From Blepharisma stoltei (lineage: Eukaryota > Ciliophora > Heterotrichea > Heterotrichida > Blepharismidae): a DNA stretch of 64,000 bases. The position numbers were made by a program, and so were the translations under genes. Positions within the stretch are counted from its first letter, which is position 1; the number at the start of each line of letters is the position of its first letter. Below the pieces are notes generated by a model. It was not told the DNA's origin and searched no databases. It saw nothing but the letters and a program-made list of their open reading frames with translations. Below, in pieces: positions 12,309-23,700 of the stretch. Location: contig CAJZBQ010000011.1 of the NCBI GenBank assembly GCA_914767885.1, positions 1,302,001 to 1,366,000 on the forward strand, given 5' to 3'.

Positions 12309-14546
12309 TCAGTTATTTTTCATATAGCTATTTTCAGGTTCCCTTCTCAGATTATCAATGTCTTGTTCTTCTATTGGCGAATTATTTTGTTTTTCATAAT
12401 TATAATCGATATCTTCAAAAGCGTCTTCTTTATTTCTATCATCGTTTGTGTCCATGTAATGGTCAGTCAAGTCAAAACTCATTATTCGAGATCTGCCTCC
12501 AAGGACTCTAGACTCTATTTCATTTTGAAAAGAAAGATAATTGTTTGCAAAATAAATCCAGTCCTCGTTTGGAGGGTTTTCGTCTTTTGAAAAATGCTTG
12601 AGAAGGATGTTGCCTATTCTTGTTACGTGGCCCATCAATCCGATTCTGTTTTCTATTCCTGATTGACTAAATTTGATGAGAATTTGTGGCAAATTACTCT
12701 TTCGAATTAGCTAAATATGCTTTACAGCGTCTTTGAGCCCTGAATGGCCGGATAGCAATATATTCTGTACAAGTTTTTCATATGAATTGTGAAGAAAGCT
12801 GTTTCAATGATATTCTGCAAATAATTCCTTACCATCTTTCTCTTTGAACGAGCAAACAAATTTTGTTCGCTCATGAAGGGGGGTTAATTTTCCTTTATAT
12901 AAATTTTATTGAAAATTTTTTTTTTCACCATTTAATAAGCCCATAATTTTAAAGTAAATATTGATTTAATTTATGAACTTTATGCTGTTTAAAATGAAAT
13001 AGAAGTAGCTAGAGATTTTATTATGCTAAAATATTTTTTCATAAAAATTTTTTGTTTACTCACGAAGGGTGGGTTTTTACTCAAAATAGGGATTTTCCAA
13101 TGATTTTTTCATGGAAGGGGAGCTAATAGAAATTACTGTAATTATCGGTATCGCTAAACTTTCAGCAATTTTATCTTTTAATTTTTCATTTGATAGCCTA
13201 ACAACAGATCCCAGTATCTCAATAATCCTTAATCTTAATTCTCCTAAAGGAATAAACTCAATTTTATTTGGAAAAGTAAAAGGCACATTTGATTGCTTTT
13301 TCAAAACCTCTGTAAAATGATCAAAATTGTTTATCATGAATTCTATCATTGGTATCACGTCATCTTCTGCCATACTTTCTTCATCATTTTCTTTTTCCAG
13401 CAAAGCATTTATAAGTGCTTGAATTATTAAACTGACACTTCTTGATATATGAAATTCTTGGGTGCAGGCCAAATGACTTTGCCTTTTTGATAGTGTCCAT
13501 TTCACCGAAAAATTTTTGGCCGAAAATTGATCGAAAATTTTTGATAGTGAGACATTTGACCAGAAAAAACCTTAATTTTCGGCCAAATGTCCGCACTATC
13601 AAAAATTTTCGACAAAATGGATTTCGATGAAATTTACACTGTCAAAAATCCATGGTCATTTGACATGGAGCCGAAATTTCTTCATTAAGCAGTTTGCTAT
13701 TAAAAAAATTTTTGTTCACTCACGGAGGGTGGGTTTTTGGGCAAAAAATAGCGATTTTTCTAATGGTTTTGTTCACTCACGGAGGGGGGGGGGAGTAAAT
13801 AAAAATTTCACATTTTTTTCGTTACCTCACAAATATTCAGAAGCCTCAAGTGCACATGAAATTCCTTGCTTTTTAGTAACTAAACTGGCTAGCAAGCTAC
13901 TTGAGTTAATTACAGCTTCTGGGGAATTTGTAGACGAAATATTTTCTAATATTAGGCCGATTATTTCGTAGAGTTTTGGCTTAAAAACTGGATTTGTGTG
14001 TGTTTCGCAGGTAAGAATTCTTTCTAGAATATCAGAAATACTTTTACTGTACAGATGTCTTGCTAAGGCTTTTCCATGTCCATTAGTGTCATATAAATAG
14101 GATAGTAGAGCATAGCTATTCTTCACCAATAAACTGTGTAAAGTACGTGAAAAATACCCAGCAAGTATAGGATTATTAGGCAAATCTGCAGATAAAAATT
14201 TGAATAGACGGTCTAAAAGTGTTGTGTCAGCAAAAATGGCATTTAAAAGATCAGGACATTCACTGTTTAAAATTTCATTTGACACAAATGGATATTTGTA
14301 GCATTGGTTTTGATTATTTGTGTCAATAGGATCAAGAGTGGTATAATCAATTAGTTCTCCTAGGTGGCTTGGGACTAAAAATCCTATCAATTTTTGATTC
14401 CCTTTTTTTAGCTCTATGATGGCTTCTTCATTGGTGTCAAGAATTTCTTCAAGCTTGAGGCCTTCTTTAGTTAGCAAACTATCAATGAGTTCTGAATCCT
14501 GTAAAAATTTAAAGCTGTTTAGGAGAGATCCAAAATTCATTATCAT
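12309..14546 (-). CDS. SAPS-domain phosphatase regulatory subunit (PP6R/Sit4-associated type)
   Basis: N-terminal MNFGSLLNSFKFLQDS, then LDTNEEAIIELKKGNQKLIGFL (match to the family's early conserved block), then armadillo-like helices, WNSFLHNSYEKLV (family motif WNNFLHxxVE) and GHVTRIGNILLKHF. These proteins scaffold PP6/Sit4 phosphatases. Two inserts: a 294-bp M1 MITE (12832-13125; TA join gives TVISIKELFAEYHWNSFLHN) and a ~309-bp composite at ~13493-13801. One 15-nt intron (12711-12725). The acidic C-terminus (DTNDDRNKEDAFEDID) is ordinary for the family. The second junction is less certain than the first. Confidence 0.75.
12832..13125. mobile_element. M1 MITE in SAPS gene
   Basis: 294 bp, TA 12830-31 to TA 13124-25. 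Contains the subterminal palindrome GAACGAGCAAAC..TTTTGTTCGCTC and the right-arm CACGAAGGGTGGGTTTTT. TA-to-TA excision restores the SAPS motif. Confidence 0.8.
13493..13801. mobile_element. Composite insert: M1 right end joined to another repeat
   Basis: 13690-13795 is a normal M1 right arm (GTTCACTCACGGAGGG twice). Its left half is replaced by a different repeat (13490-13680) with several ATTTTTGATAGTG units in both orientations. A TA pair (13491-92, 13800-01) joins KFL to SKRQ in frame. Confidence 0.55.
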
Positions 14547-14771
14547 CCGCTCTCTTTATTATGATAATTTCATAATAGTAGGGACAATTTTGAAATACCC
14601 ACAAAAATTTTAAAAGGTTGTCGATTTTTCCCATATATTTGATAACTAAAGCTAGATCTATCAGAAAAATAGTTATTAAAAAGATATTTTTCATATCTAG
14701 AAGTAATCAGAATAATTTATTAGTATTCTTAGCTCATAAAGACTATAAGTCAATATTTTAATTATTTCTGC

Positions 14772-15503
14772 TTACTTTATCGATTCATACTCAATTTGTT
14801 TTGTGGGCTTGCATTCTACAGTAATTTGTGTGTTTGTTACGTTCGAAAGTGCAAATGGGAAAAAAACTGCCAAAGTGACTACGAATCATTCACATAATGC
14901 TTCCACTACTTCGTTAATAAAAAAATTCGAGTATATTGAATAAGCAAGAAACCATTCAGTCCCAGTAACAGCAAACATTATATTTGCAAGTCTATATAGA
15001 TTATTGCATCTTCCCAGCCACTCCTTTTCTGAATATTCTAGAGGCACGTTTTCAAGCCCAGTTAGAGCTATATAAAGAAATAAATTAAAACATCCATATA
15101 GGAAAAGAGTTAGCCATGGATGCATCCGGTCAAGTGGCAAAATATAAAGCCCGTTTACTTCGTCAATAAGTCCGATCAGTATTAAAGTTGTGCAGCCCAT
15201 AAATCCAGCCAAAATCATGATGATTAATGAACACTTTTTGACATATTCAGCCAATTTCACAGATAAAGACACAACAATCAATGGCAAAACACCTCCATAA
15301 AAAGCCAAAGAAAAATTCAGTCATCTATCATGATCTCTATAGCACCCAAGATATGAAAATGTAGGTAAAAATTTCAAACAGCTAATGCTAAATGTGCAAG
15401 CCATAAAAACGTTCCCAAACATAAAAGCAGACATAAGCGAGCCAATGAGAAGCCAAAACGATGTTTCACTGAAATGGATGAACTCTTTATGGCTTGACGA
15501 CAT
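14772..15503 (-). CDS. Polytopic membrane protein, Frag1/DRAM/Sfk1-like
   Basis: ~243 residues with about six hydrophobic segments. Two in-frame TGA codons read as Trp (DHDR-W-LN, ALCE-W-FV). The segment LPTFSYLGCYRDHDRWLNFS after the first helices, followed by helix GGVLPLIVVSL, resembles the Frag1/DRAM/Sfk1 family (lumenal loop then helix), whose members act in GPI remodelling, autophagy or plasma-membrane lipid organisation. This match is by eye and modest; a membrane protein is certain. No insert. Confidence 0.55.
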
Positions 15504-15606
15504 TAATAAAAACTATTGCTTGTTTATTTCATATACATTTTGCTATAAATAAAGTATCAGCATTTTATTAAAAAAATATTTATTCAACTGATAGAAATAG
15601 GATAAA

Positions 15607-16356
15607 ATGGATTTGCTGTCTGAACTAATAAGAGAAAAGCCAATTAGTAATTTTTTGAAAAAATTTCCAGAAAAAGAATGACTAGGCGTAATAAAGAAGA
15701 CGCTGATGTACGGAATTCAGACATTTGAAATTATTAATAATGCTGGGATTGTAAGCTTTATTACTAGTCATAAAGAAAGGGAAAAATTGGCGGATATCGA
15801 AAATTTGAACATTCATGAAAGGAAAATTTCTCAACCTGAGGTAGGAATTGGAGAAAACCAGCCAGAAGATGCCAAAATTAAGAAGCAAATAAGCAAGCTG
15901 CGTGTAAATAAGCCAGCTTCTACACCAAGAGCGCAAAAAATGACACCCAAGGCACAGAATGTGACAAGTCCGTTAAGGAAAATGACCTTTGACCCTCCAC
16001 TGACATCAAGAAATAACGCACGAATAAAAACAAGCAGAAATAGCTCAGAGTCCAAGGCAAAGGCAATTAAAAAAAGCTCAAACGGTAAAAAATCAAGCCC
16101 AAGTAAAGAAAAATTGAATTTGAAAACATCTAATATTCTGATTGATAGCACAGAGCAATTAGATCTTTCAATGAAAAATAATGATAAATCTACAAGCTCA
16201 AGCAGCACTATGAATTTCAGCCAAATTTTGAGAAACGAGTTTGCGAATGGATTGCAAGAAAATGTTAGGAAAAAACTGATAAATATTGAGCTGAATTTGG
16301 ATAAAGTTTCGCAAAGTGCTCTGAATTACACAACTAGCCCGAGCGATGACGATTAA
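15607..16356 (+). CDS. Basic, low-complexity protein, unknown
   Basis: 249 residues from ATG 15607 with one TGA (Trp, KEWLGVIKK). Ordered N-terminal ~60 residues (MDLLSELIREKPISNFLKK), then a Ser/Lys/Pro-rich basic stretch (~70-190), then a short helix at the C-terminus. Could be a microtubule- or DNA-associated linker, but nothing diagnostic is visible. Its start is 103 bp from the divergent membrane-protein gene. Confidence 0.6.
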
Positions 16357-17033
16357 ATTTTATAACGGTATCAGACTCAATAATAAGATAATAAAAGCTA
16401 GCTCCCCCTTTTTAGGCGAACAAAACCAATGAACTAAAAATTGTTTATGAGAATTTATTTTGATATGTACATTATAATTAGTATAGCGAATTCTCGAGTT
16501 AATTTTGTTGAATTTTACAACTTGCATTTTAAAACATAAATTTTATATAAATTAAATTAATTTTACTTTCGAATTTTTGCAGTTGGACAAAAATTTACTA
16601 ATCCTGCTTTGATAGCAAACAAAATATTTTATTCGATCACTAAAGGGGAGCAAGATATTTTATAAAAAGTTTCAGTAAATTGTTTTAAATGTGAAATCTA
16701 AGACTTTTATGCTCCAAAAGACTCCTTGGCTAAATTAAAGGCTCTGAAATCCTCTATTTTATAGATTAAAGAAAAATATTATAGCTGATTGTTGCATAAC
16801 TCTATTATAATAATAATTCAATATTAATCATTAATTATAATGTCAATTTAATGAGTAACTTTTATGAGAAATCCATTTTCAAACAATAACAGTGATATTT
16901 AAAATATAAGAAATTAACATAATTTTTACTCAATATCTAACCAATTTTCTTAGCTTTCTTATTAATAATAACCCCCTATAGTTTTGCTCACTCCAATAAT
17001 CTAAAAAGCCACTAATTTCCATATTAATTACAG
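16357..17033. mobile_element. Intergenic region with decayed M1 MITE (16399-16657)
   Basis: TA-flanked, ends CTCCCCCTTTTTAGGCGAAC and CGATCACTAAAGGGGAG; body has the M1 sequence TTGCATTTTAAAACATAAATT. The rest (16658-17033) is AT-rich with nothing recognised. Confidence 0.65.
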
Positions 17034-17687
17034 ATGACTTCCAATCATAATTTTTTCGGAAAACACATCCACTCCAAAAGTTCAACTGACTCAATAAACA
17101 CCCAAATATCAAGCTTGAATATAAAAACAACTGGCAATACTCTACATAATTTTGATTCCAATAAAATAAAGAGCTCATTTAAAAGCGACTTAGGAGAAGA
17201 ATTTCACTCAGAGGCTAACAATCTAAGCATGGATATCAGCTATGATCCCTTTGAATTCCCTCTGAAAAGTATTTTTCCAGCCACTTGTCATTTCTCCAAA
17301 ACAAAAAGAAAGCACAGACGATACCTTTCAACGCCCATGAATTTCGTCCCTTCAAACTTTTTATTCAGTTACACCAAAAGACGAACAAATTCAAAAGATC
17401 GGGAACCCTCAGAGAGATCAATATCCCCAATTGTGAGTGACTTAAAAAATTTTGCATTTTGCGCAACAGATGATGGATCTACGCTAAATTCAAAAAGACA
17501 AAACGCAAATGAGGATGATAAATCAAGCGAAACCTTTAACGTCGAGCCCACGTTTAAAGTTCCTTTTAAAACAGTGCTGCATAAAGGAATTATACAGAAA
17601 CGCATGGAGAGAGAAAAAAATAATCCTATTTTGCCAGTATTGTGTAGCATTTATACTAATTTAATAAGTGCTGGCATGTCATTTTAA
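17034..17687 (+). CDS. Hypothetical disordered protein
   Basis: 217 residues, Ser/Asn/Lys-rich, no domain recognised. A short conserved-looking core is FPLKSIFPATCHFSKTKRKH. No TGA or intron is required. ATG 17034. Confidence 0.5.
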   Translation: MTSNHNFFGKHIHSKSSTDSINTQISSLNIKTTGNTLHNFDSNKIKSSFKSDLGEEFHSEANNLSMDISYDPFEFPLKSIFPATCHFSKTKRKHRRYLSTPMNFVPSNFLFSYTKRRTNSKDREPSERSISPIVSDLKNFAFCATDDGSTLNSKRQNANEDDKSSETFNVEPTFKVPFKTVLHKGIIQKRMEREKNNPILPVLCSIYTNLISAGMSF

Positions 17688-18046
17688 TATCCAGAGCAGT
17701 ATAATTAAAGCCCGCCTATTTAAATTCAATTATTTGTAACGCCGCAGGCCCTTTATCGGACAATAAGGAAGTACTTTAAGTGCATAACACTTGTCTAGCT
17801 ACTAACCTCACTGCCTTTTGCCTTTTTCTTTACTTGATTTCTATCGATGTTAGCCTAAGGGTCTCCGTATTCAGGAGCATCAACAATGAAAACCCTACCC
17901 TCTAAAATCCAAGAGCCAACGCTCTAGCCATGCCTAAGATATTCCTAAAAGATCACTGTAAAAAAAACTGAGCCTATAATAACAAAATTGCCTAATCATG
18001 GAAAAATTTTGTATATAACTTATTCCGACAGCACCATTATATTATT
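17688..18046. other. Intergenic, GC-richer block of unknown nature
   Basis: 17730-17960 is more GC-rich than normal spacers, has no ORF and does not match R1/R2 by eye. I tried to fold tRNA and U-snRNA signatures onto it and found none. It may be another retroelement remnant or a non-coding RNA. Confidence 0.3.
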
Positions 18047-18268
18047 ATGCCAGTATTAGGGAGCAATCCTTGCACTGCATATTGCGAATTTTGCAAAATG
18101 GATGTACATACAACTGTCATTCTGAGAAACAGCTCTGTGATTGTGGCATCGTTTATGGAGCTTGTCCATAATTTATTTGGGTGTTGCAGCAACTCGATTT
18201 GGCTTAATAGGATGAGATATCACAGATGCAGTAATTGTGGAACAGTTTTGGGGAGGAGTTGCATTTAA
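18047..18268 (+). CDS. LITAF-like zinc-ribbon membrane-surface protein
   Basis: 73 residues. CEFCKMDVHTTV near the N-terminus and YHRCSNCGTVLGR near the C-terminus form the split CxxC...HxCxxCG knuckle of LITAF domains, with a hydrophobic middle (VIVASFMELVHNLFGCC) that inserts in membranes. LITAF proteins sit on endosomal/lysosomal membranes. Shorter than animal members but full-length for the domain. Confidence 0.65.
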   Translation: MPVLGSNPCTAYCEFCKMDVHTTVILRNSSVIVASFMELVHNLFGCCSNSIWLNRMRYHRCSNCGTVLGRSCI

Positions 18269-18310
18269 TTTCTATAGTTAATTTATAATGATTTTATATA
18301 AAACTACACC

Positions 18311-19672
18311 TTAATTATTACTCTCTTCTGTGCTTTCTCGTTTTTCTCTCTTTTTTATCATATAATTTTTGAACCCTTTCTTGATAATATTTGCTTTTTC
18401 TATCAAAATTTTCAGCTGCTGATAAGCAACAAAGGCTTTATACCCTCTCCACGCGCTCTGGATTTTTACACAGGCTAAATCTTTCCCTAAAGGTGTTTTG
18501 TACTTTATATTAGGATTCTGGATAAACGGGACTACACTTTTGGCGTTTATGATACAGCTGATAATTTCATGCTCTTTTAGTGTCCTTAATTCATCTTTAG
18601 CCAAATCAGCTAGTTTTTTTCCATCTAAATACACAATCCCAGCACCATATTTTCCAAAAATTTCTTCTGCCATCTGTAAGGCTTCTGCTATGTTGCTCCA
18701 GACTTCTGAATAAATTCTTTTAAATGACAAAAATTCAGGAGTAACAAGGATTTTGCCTTTTCTTATCGTAATTTGATGCTGTGAATAGGTGTCTACTATT
18801 TCTTCGTAATTTTTTATGGCTGGTTTTTCTTGCTGAGCGATTTCTTGAATTTCTCCTGGACTTTCAAGGGTAAATAGAGGTCTTGACTGGTCATTGATTT
18901 TGGGCTCATATATGGCAAGCTGCATGTTTGAGCTAGAAATTGTTGGGGCTGGTGGAGCTTTATCTCTTCAGTCATGAATAGCTGCAGTTTGCATTTTAAG
19001 GGGAGGGACTCCTCGCTCAAAAGCAGGAGATAAATCGACGTCTTTTGGTATTAGCCCTCGGGTGATTAAGTTCATCATACCATCTTCTACATCTTGCTCA
19101 GTAATAGGAGGAGGGTCACTTTGAGGGTCTTCTCTGTATTGTCTTGGCAATACTTTTGCTTTATAATATTTAGCAACTTTTGGCTTCGAGTATTTTTTGG
19201 TTCCAAGTGCTCTGAAGTTACTTTTTGTAGGCTCTGGAAGGTTATAGTACTTAAATTAAATAATAGAATAATATTTTTAATTGATGACTATAACAAAAAT
19301 TAATTAAAACAGCATATAACGATTATTGAGCCAAGTTCTCCCATACGAATTTTGTGGGTTGATAATTGAGCTTCTCGTTCTTTGCTCAGAAAGCACTGAG
19401 CGAATAGGTCTTCTGTAATCTTGATTTGACGTTAAATTTGCTTGCGAATTTGTAGTCTTAGCAAGAACTGGAAGCTTGATAACAGCAGAGTTTTCATTTG
19501 GTTTTAAAGATTGATGCATAGAGGTAAGCTGTTGTTGAAGTTTGAAAAAATCTGAAGGAAGCAAATGAGACGGAAGTTGCGTTTGAACTTTGGAGAGGGA
19601 GTAATTTATATTTTTAAACTCACCCTCTAGACCTTTGAGTAAAGAATTAAAAGGCTCTTGTGTTTTTCTCAT
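18311..19672 (-). CDS. IQ-motif protein (IQCH-like N-terminal region), split by a 69-bp IES
   Basis: Two frames join across TA 19317-18 / 19248-49 to give TWLNNRYYNLPEPTKSNFR. A TGA is Trp (AAIHD-W-RDK). C-terminal part has IQSAWRGYKAFVAYQQL (calmodulin-binding IQ motif) preceded by YLDGKKLADLAKDELRTL. The arrangement resembles the middle of IQCH, a ciliary/flagellar protein, but this protein is about 450 residues, roughly half the animal length, and lacks its C-terminal domain. IQ motif firm, IQCH relation tentative. Confidence 0.6.
19250..19318. other. Short IES (69 bp) in IQ-motif gene
   Basis: TA-bounded, AT-rich, with stops in the gene frame and no GT..AG ends. Excision turns two apparent ORFs into one. 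Confidence 0.75.
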
Positions 19673-19815
19673 TTTTATTATCAGTTATGTAGCTATGTGC
19701 GCAATTATTAGTTTAATTGGATTTATTATTGGAATTAGTATTTTGAAAATACTGTGGAAGATATAAAGCTTAAGAGCTTAAGGATAAATTAATTAGGCTA
19801 TAATTGGAACAACAG

Positions 19816-20454
19816 TTAAAGGGCTTCTGGATCAGTGCTTGTCAAAAAGAATCCGTTTCCAGAAGAATCTTGGTCAATTTGTTCAACTACCTTTATGCTT
19901 AATGGGGCAGCTTCGACATTTGGCGAACTTTTAGCTTTTGTTGTAGGCTTGCTAGTCCGAGAAATCTCAGGGAGTTTTGGAAGTTTGATTCTCCTCCTTA
20001 ATTCACTATATTTAAGGTGATTTTTGAAGTCTTTTTCATATTGTTCAAAGCATAGCACACTGTGTGTATTAGACAATCTTTGAGCAAACGAAAAATTATC
20101 AGTTTTTATTCGATTTTCTCTTTCAATTCTCATACCAGCATTTCCAACATTAATTGGACTGCTTGGCTCAGTAATTCTAAGCCTTGGAGGCGATTTTATA
20201 ATAAATTTCAATTTTTTCAGGATTTTTGCATTTTCTTGCTGTACACGCTCCACAAATTCTTAATGAAAATTACCTTTCTCTTCTAGCAGCCTATTTGTTT
20301 TAAAATGCTCATAGTAAGGGAAATACTTTGGCTTTTCTCCTCCTATACTTGAGTGGGAGGATTTTATAAATGATATTTGCTTGTGGTGGTTTTCTTGGGC
20401 ATTTTTCCATTTCAATAAATCATTCAAGCTTAAATAGTTTAGATCCTTCTTCAT
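19816..20454 (-). CDS. CFAP97-like ciliary protein
   Basis: Starts MKKDLNYLSLNDLLKW. A 15-nt intron (20259-20273) joins LLEEKEFVERVQQENAKILKKL. The pattern HH..I..I..SSI...PK..PY..H...N..L.EK....Q.EN..IL.KL is that of the CFAP97/Hemingway domain, needed for cilia and flagella. The second half is disordered. About 207 residues. Confidence 0.55.
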
Positions 20455-20732
20455 AAGTGTATATGGTATATAAATGGAAGCTAAAAATTTGAATGTGTTA
20501 AGTGTAAACACTGATATTAGATTTTTATATATTTTTGATTAAAAATTATAATTAAATGCTTTGAACTTATTATTTTTAAATTTTTTATTATTGTTTTTGG
20601 ATTCATAGCAAATATTATCAAATTAAAATAATAAAGCTTGAAATTAAGGTATTTATTATATCTTTATTATATATTGAATATTAATCTACATGAGATAACG
20701 CATAACTCTCTCCCTGATTAAAATGGATATAT

Positions 20733-23700
20733 ATGTTTATAAATCACGCATATACAAGCAGCTGATTTAAAACTAAAAAATCAGTACAAAGAGCATTAAT
20801 AGCAGTCATCTCAGTTTCAGCAATTTTTATATTCCTCGTGTACAGCTATTCTTCAGACCCAGTCGCTCTTCCTTCAACTACATCTCTATATCGCCCTCCT
20901 ATGCCTTATAACCCTCCCCAATATCAACCTGAATCTACTCCAAAGCAAACCCCTCCTATAAATTCATTCCGAAACCCTTCTAAAATCGAAGATAGAGTTG
21001 AAGATGAAGAAATTGATCAGCCAGCTATAAAATCATTGGCAGCTGTATATGAAGATGCACCAGTATATCCTTGGGAGCTATCTATTCCATGGGACGATTA
21101 TTTAGCATCAGGAAACTTCACAGGAACTTTTGAAAATTTCAACAAAAATTCAAGCTACTGCAAATCAATTTAATTAAATGCATTATTTGTTTAACATTCG
21201 CTAACAAGCTGCACGTTGCTGCCTCCAAACCGCTCTGAGGCGAAATTCGCGCTATCTTCCCCCGGCCCGCCAAAGTGCGGCCACCTTGACTTCATTACAC
21301 GACGAGGACGCCAGTCTTGAAATTTGGGCTTCGATGACTCTTCTTTGAGCTCAGGCCACCTACTAGGTTTGTCTGGTACCCTAAAGGTTTCAGTCTCCAG
21401 TCCTTGGGCAAGTGGCACCCTTCTGGAAAAATTCGATTCCCTAAGGTTAGAAGTCCGGTAGGAAAAACCACCCTGCTCTTGCTTCCTTGACATAGCTAGG
21501 ATAATTTGACCAGGGAAATCAAACCTTACAATTAAAATATGCAAGAGATGATACCAATAAATTCGAGCGACGCCATATTTTAATTATCAAGCTACTGCAA
21601 ATCAGTAGAAGAGTTTCGTAAAAAAAATAAGCCATTTTTAGATGCAAGAGGAGTCCCTATGAAGTCCTCAAGAGTCGCTTTTTCTGACTTCTGGGCGAAC
21701 TCATTTGTGAAGAAAGTGATGAAAAATATTACAACTTGCGTTCACTTGGAGCATTATAGCCATGTAAAAGAAACGCCGAAAAAGGATAATTTTAGGGCTG
21801 ATATTGACTTATTTTTACTTGTAGACCCGCTGTGGCATAGACAAATGAAAATAGGAAGCCAGTTTTTCTGTCCTCAGCAGATGTATAATCATATACCTGG
21901 AAATATTAATATGAATTTTAAAGATACTGCAGCTTTGACCTTCAGAGAATACGGAAATTTATATAAAGGCAGAGAAAAATGTTTTAATCCATGGGAAATC
22001 ATGCCATACACCCTTGTTTTAAATGATAAAGACCAATGTGATGAGTTTTTATATAGCCTGAAAAACGATAAAAACCCAAAAGAAATAAAATGGATTCACA
22101 AAAAGTCCAGATTTTCCCACAATGGAAAAGGGCTTACAGTTATTGACAGTAATGGATCAAAAAAGATGATAAATAAATACACAACCCAAGGCTGCCCTGA
22201 CAAAGAGTCTTATCTTGCCCAAAAATACATCAAAAACCCCTTTTTGCTTACTCCCCCCTCGAAGTTCGACCAAGATATAGGGAAAAATTCCTATTTTTTT
22301 GGAAAATTAACCCCCTCAAAGTTCGACCAAGACCTATATAAATTTACTAGGAAAATATTATTTTTCGATCTTATGAATTAGTTCAAAAGACCAATTGTTT
22401 TAAAAGGCAGTAGATTAATTAAGGAGAGAGTTAGCTGAATTTTCAATTCTGAAATTAGAGCTCGAAAACTTGACCCCTTCACCACTATAAAATTTTTTCT
22501 CATGTGTTTTTAAATTTTTAATTTAAAATTAATTTTTTAAGAGTTTTTTTAAATAATTAACTCTTTAAGCATGGATTGGTGGCGAAGAAACTTGGGGTGA
22601 TCAATTCCATAAGATCCTGTCAATTGAAAGCCAGTTATGATAATATCTGGATGCAATTCCTCCCAAGCCTTTGAGGCCAAGTTTATCATTTGCTGTCTAT
22701 CAAGAGCCTTGATGTTTCCGCTTCTTTGTGATCTTCTTTCAACTTGCTCGGTTTCGTACTCAACCCTAAACTGAGTTGTCTTTCTCTTAAAGTTGGCTAT
22801 GGCTATGGCATCAAGTGGCTGGACATGCTTTGTGCATCCTCCTGGGATAATGATGCTTTGAGCTTGCAAGTCAGATAGCGCTTGAACAATTCTATCAGTT
22901 TTATGACTAGTTGCTTGGTCCATTATGATGAGCTGCCTTTCCTTTGTCAGCACTGTTCTTAGATAGTCGCTGATCATATCATCAGTGATATAGCCAGTCC
23001 TGTTAGCCTTGACAACGATGTTGTTAGGGATAGTTAAGTGCTCATATACACGAAATGGAATCTTGCCAGTTTTCTCTTGAAAGATCAACAACGCAGGAAA
23101 CTTTTTACCATCTGCTCTGATCAAAAGCATCACAGTGATTGAGTGTTTGGCTTTAGCTGATTGGATACCCACAACTCTTTGAGCACCTTTGAAATCATAG
23201 GTATGCTTGCTACAGACATCCCAGTCGAATCTGGTTTCATCGAAATTATAAATAGTAGAGGAAGGATAAATGTCGAGAAGAGGCATCAGCTCGTCCAGAT
23301 AGTCTCTAAGAAGTTCTGCTTCTCGTTCTAGGGGCTTAAGACTGGATGCGTTGACCTTACGGTAGGCCAGATTATTTCTTGTCTTGAATCCTTCCCATCT
23401 TCCTTGACCGCATTGGAATCGCGGCAAGCTCAATTCTCTCGCCAATTCTCTGGCCAATTCTCTGGCTTTCTTTTCGATAGTCACTCTTAAGACAGTATGA
23501 CCCTGCTGTCTCACAGCAATCAACCAATGAATCAGCTCTTTCTCTAGAATTGGAAATTGCGTAAAAGGCTCTACCTTTACCCTTTTAGCGGCTGGCTCTG
23601 ATTCCCGAAGCTTGTCAATGTTTTTGATTCAATCAACTAGAAAGGCATGAGAGTTCAGATGGAATTTCTCTGCAACCTCTCTCATAGTAACCCCCTGGTC

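Noticed and set aside
17730-17960. tRNA or spliceosomal snRNA
   Set aside because: No cloverleaf, A/B box or conserved U-snRNA motif could be placed.
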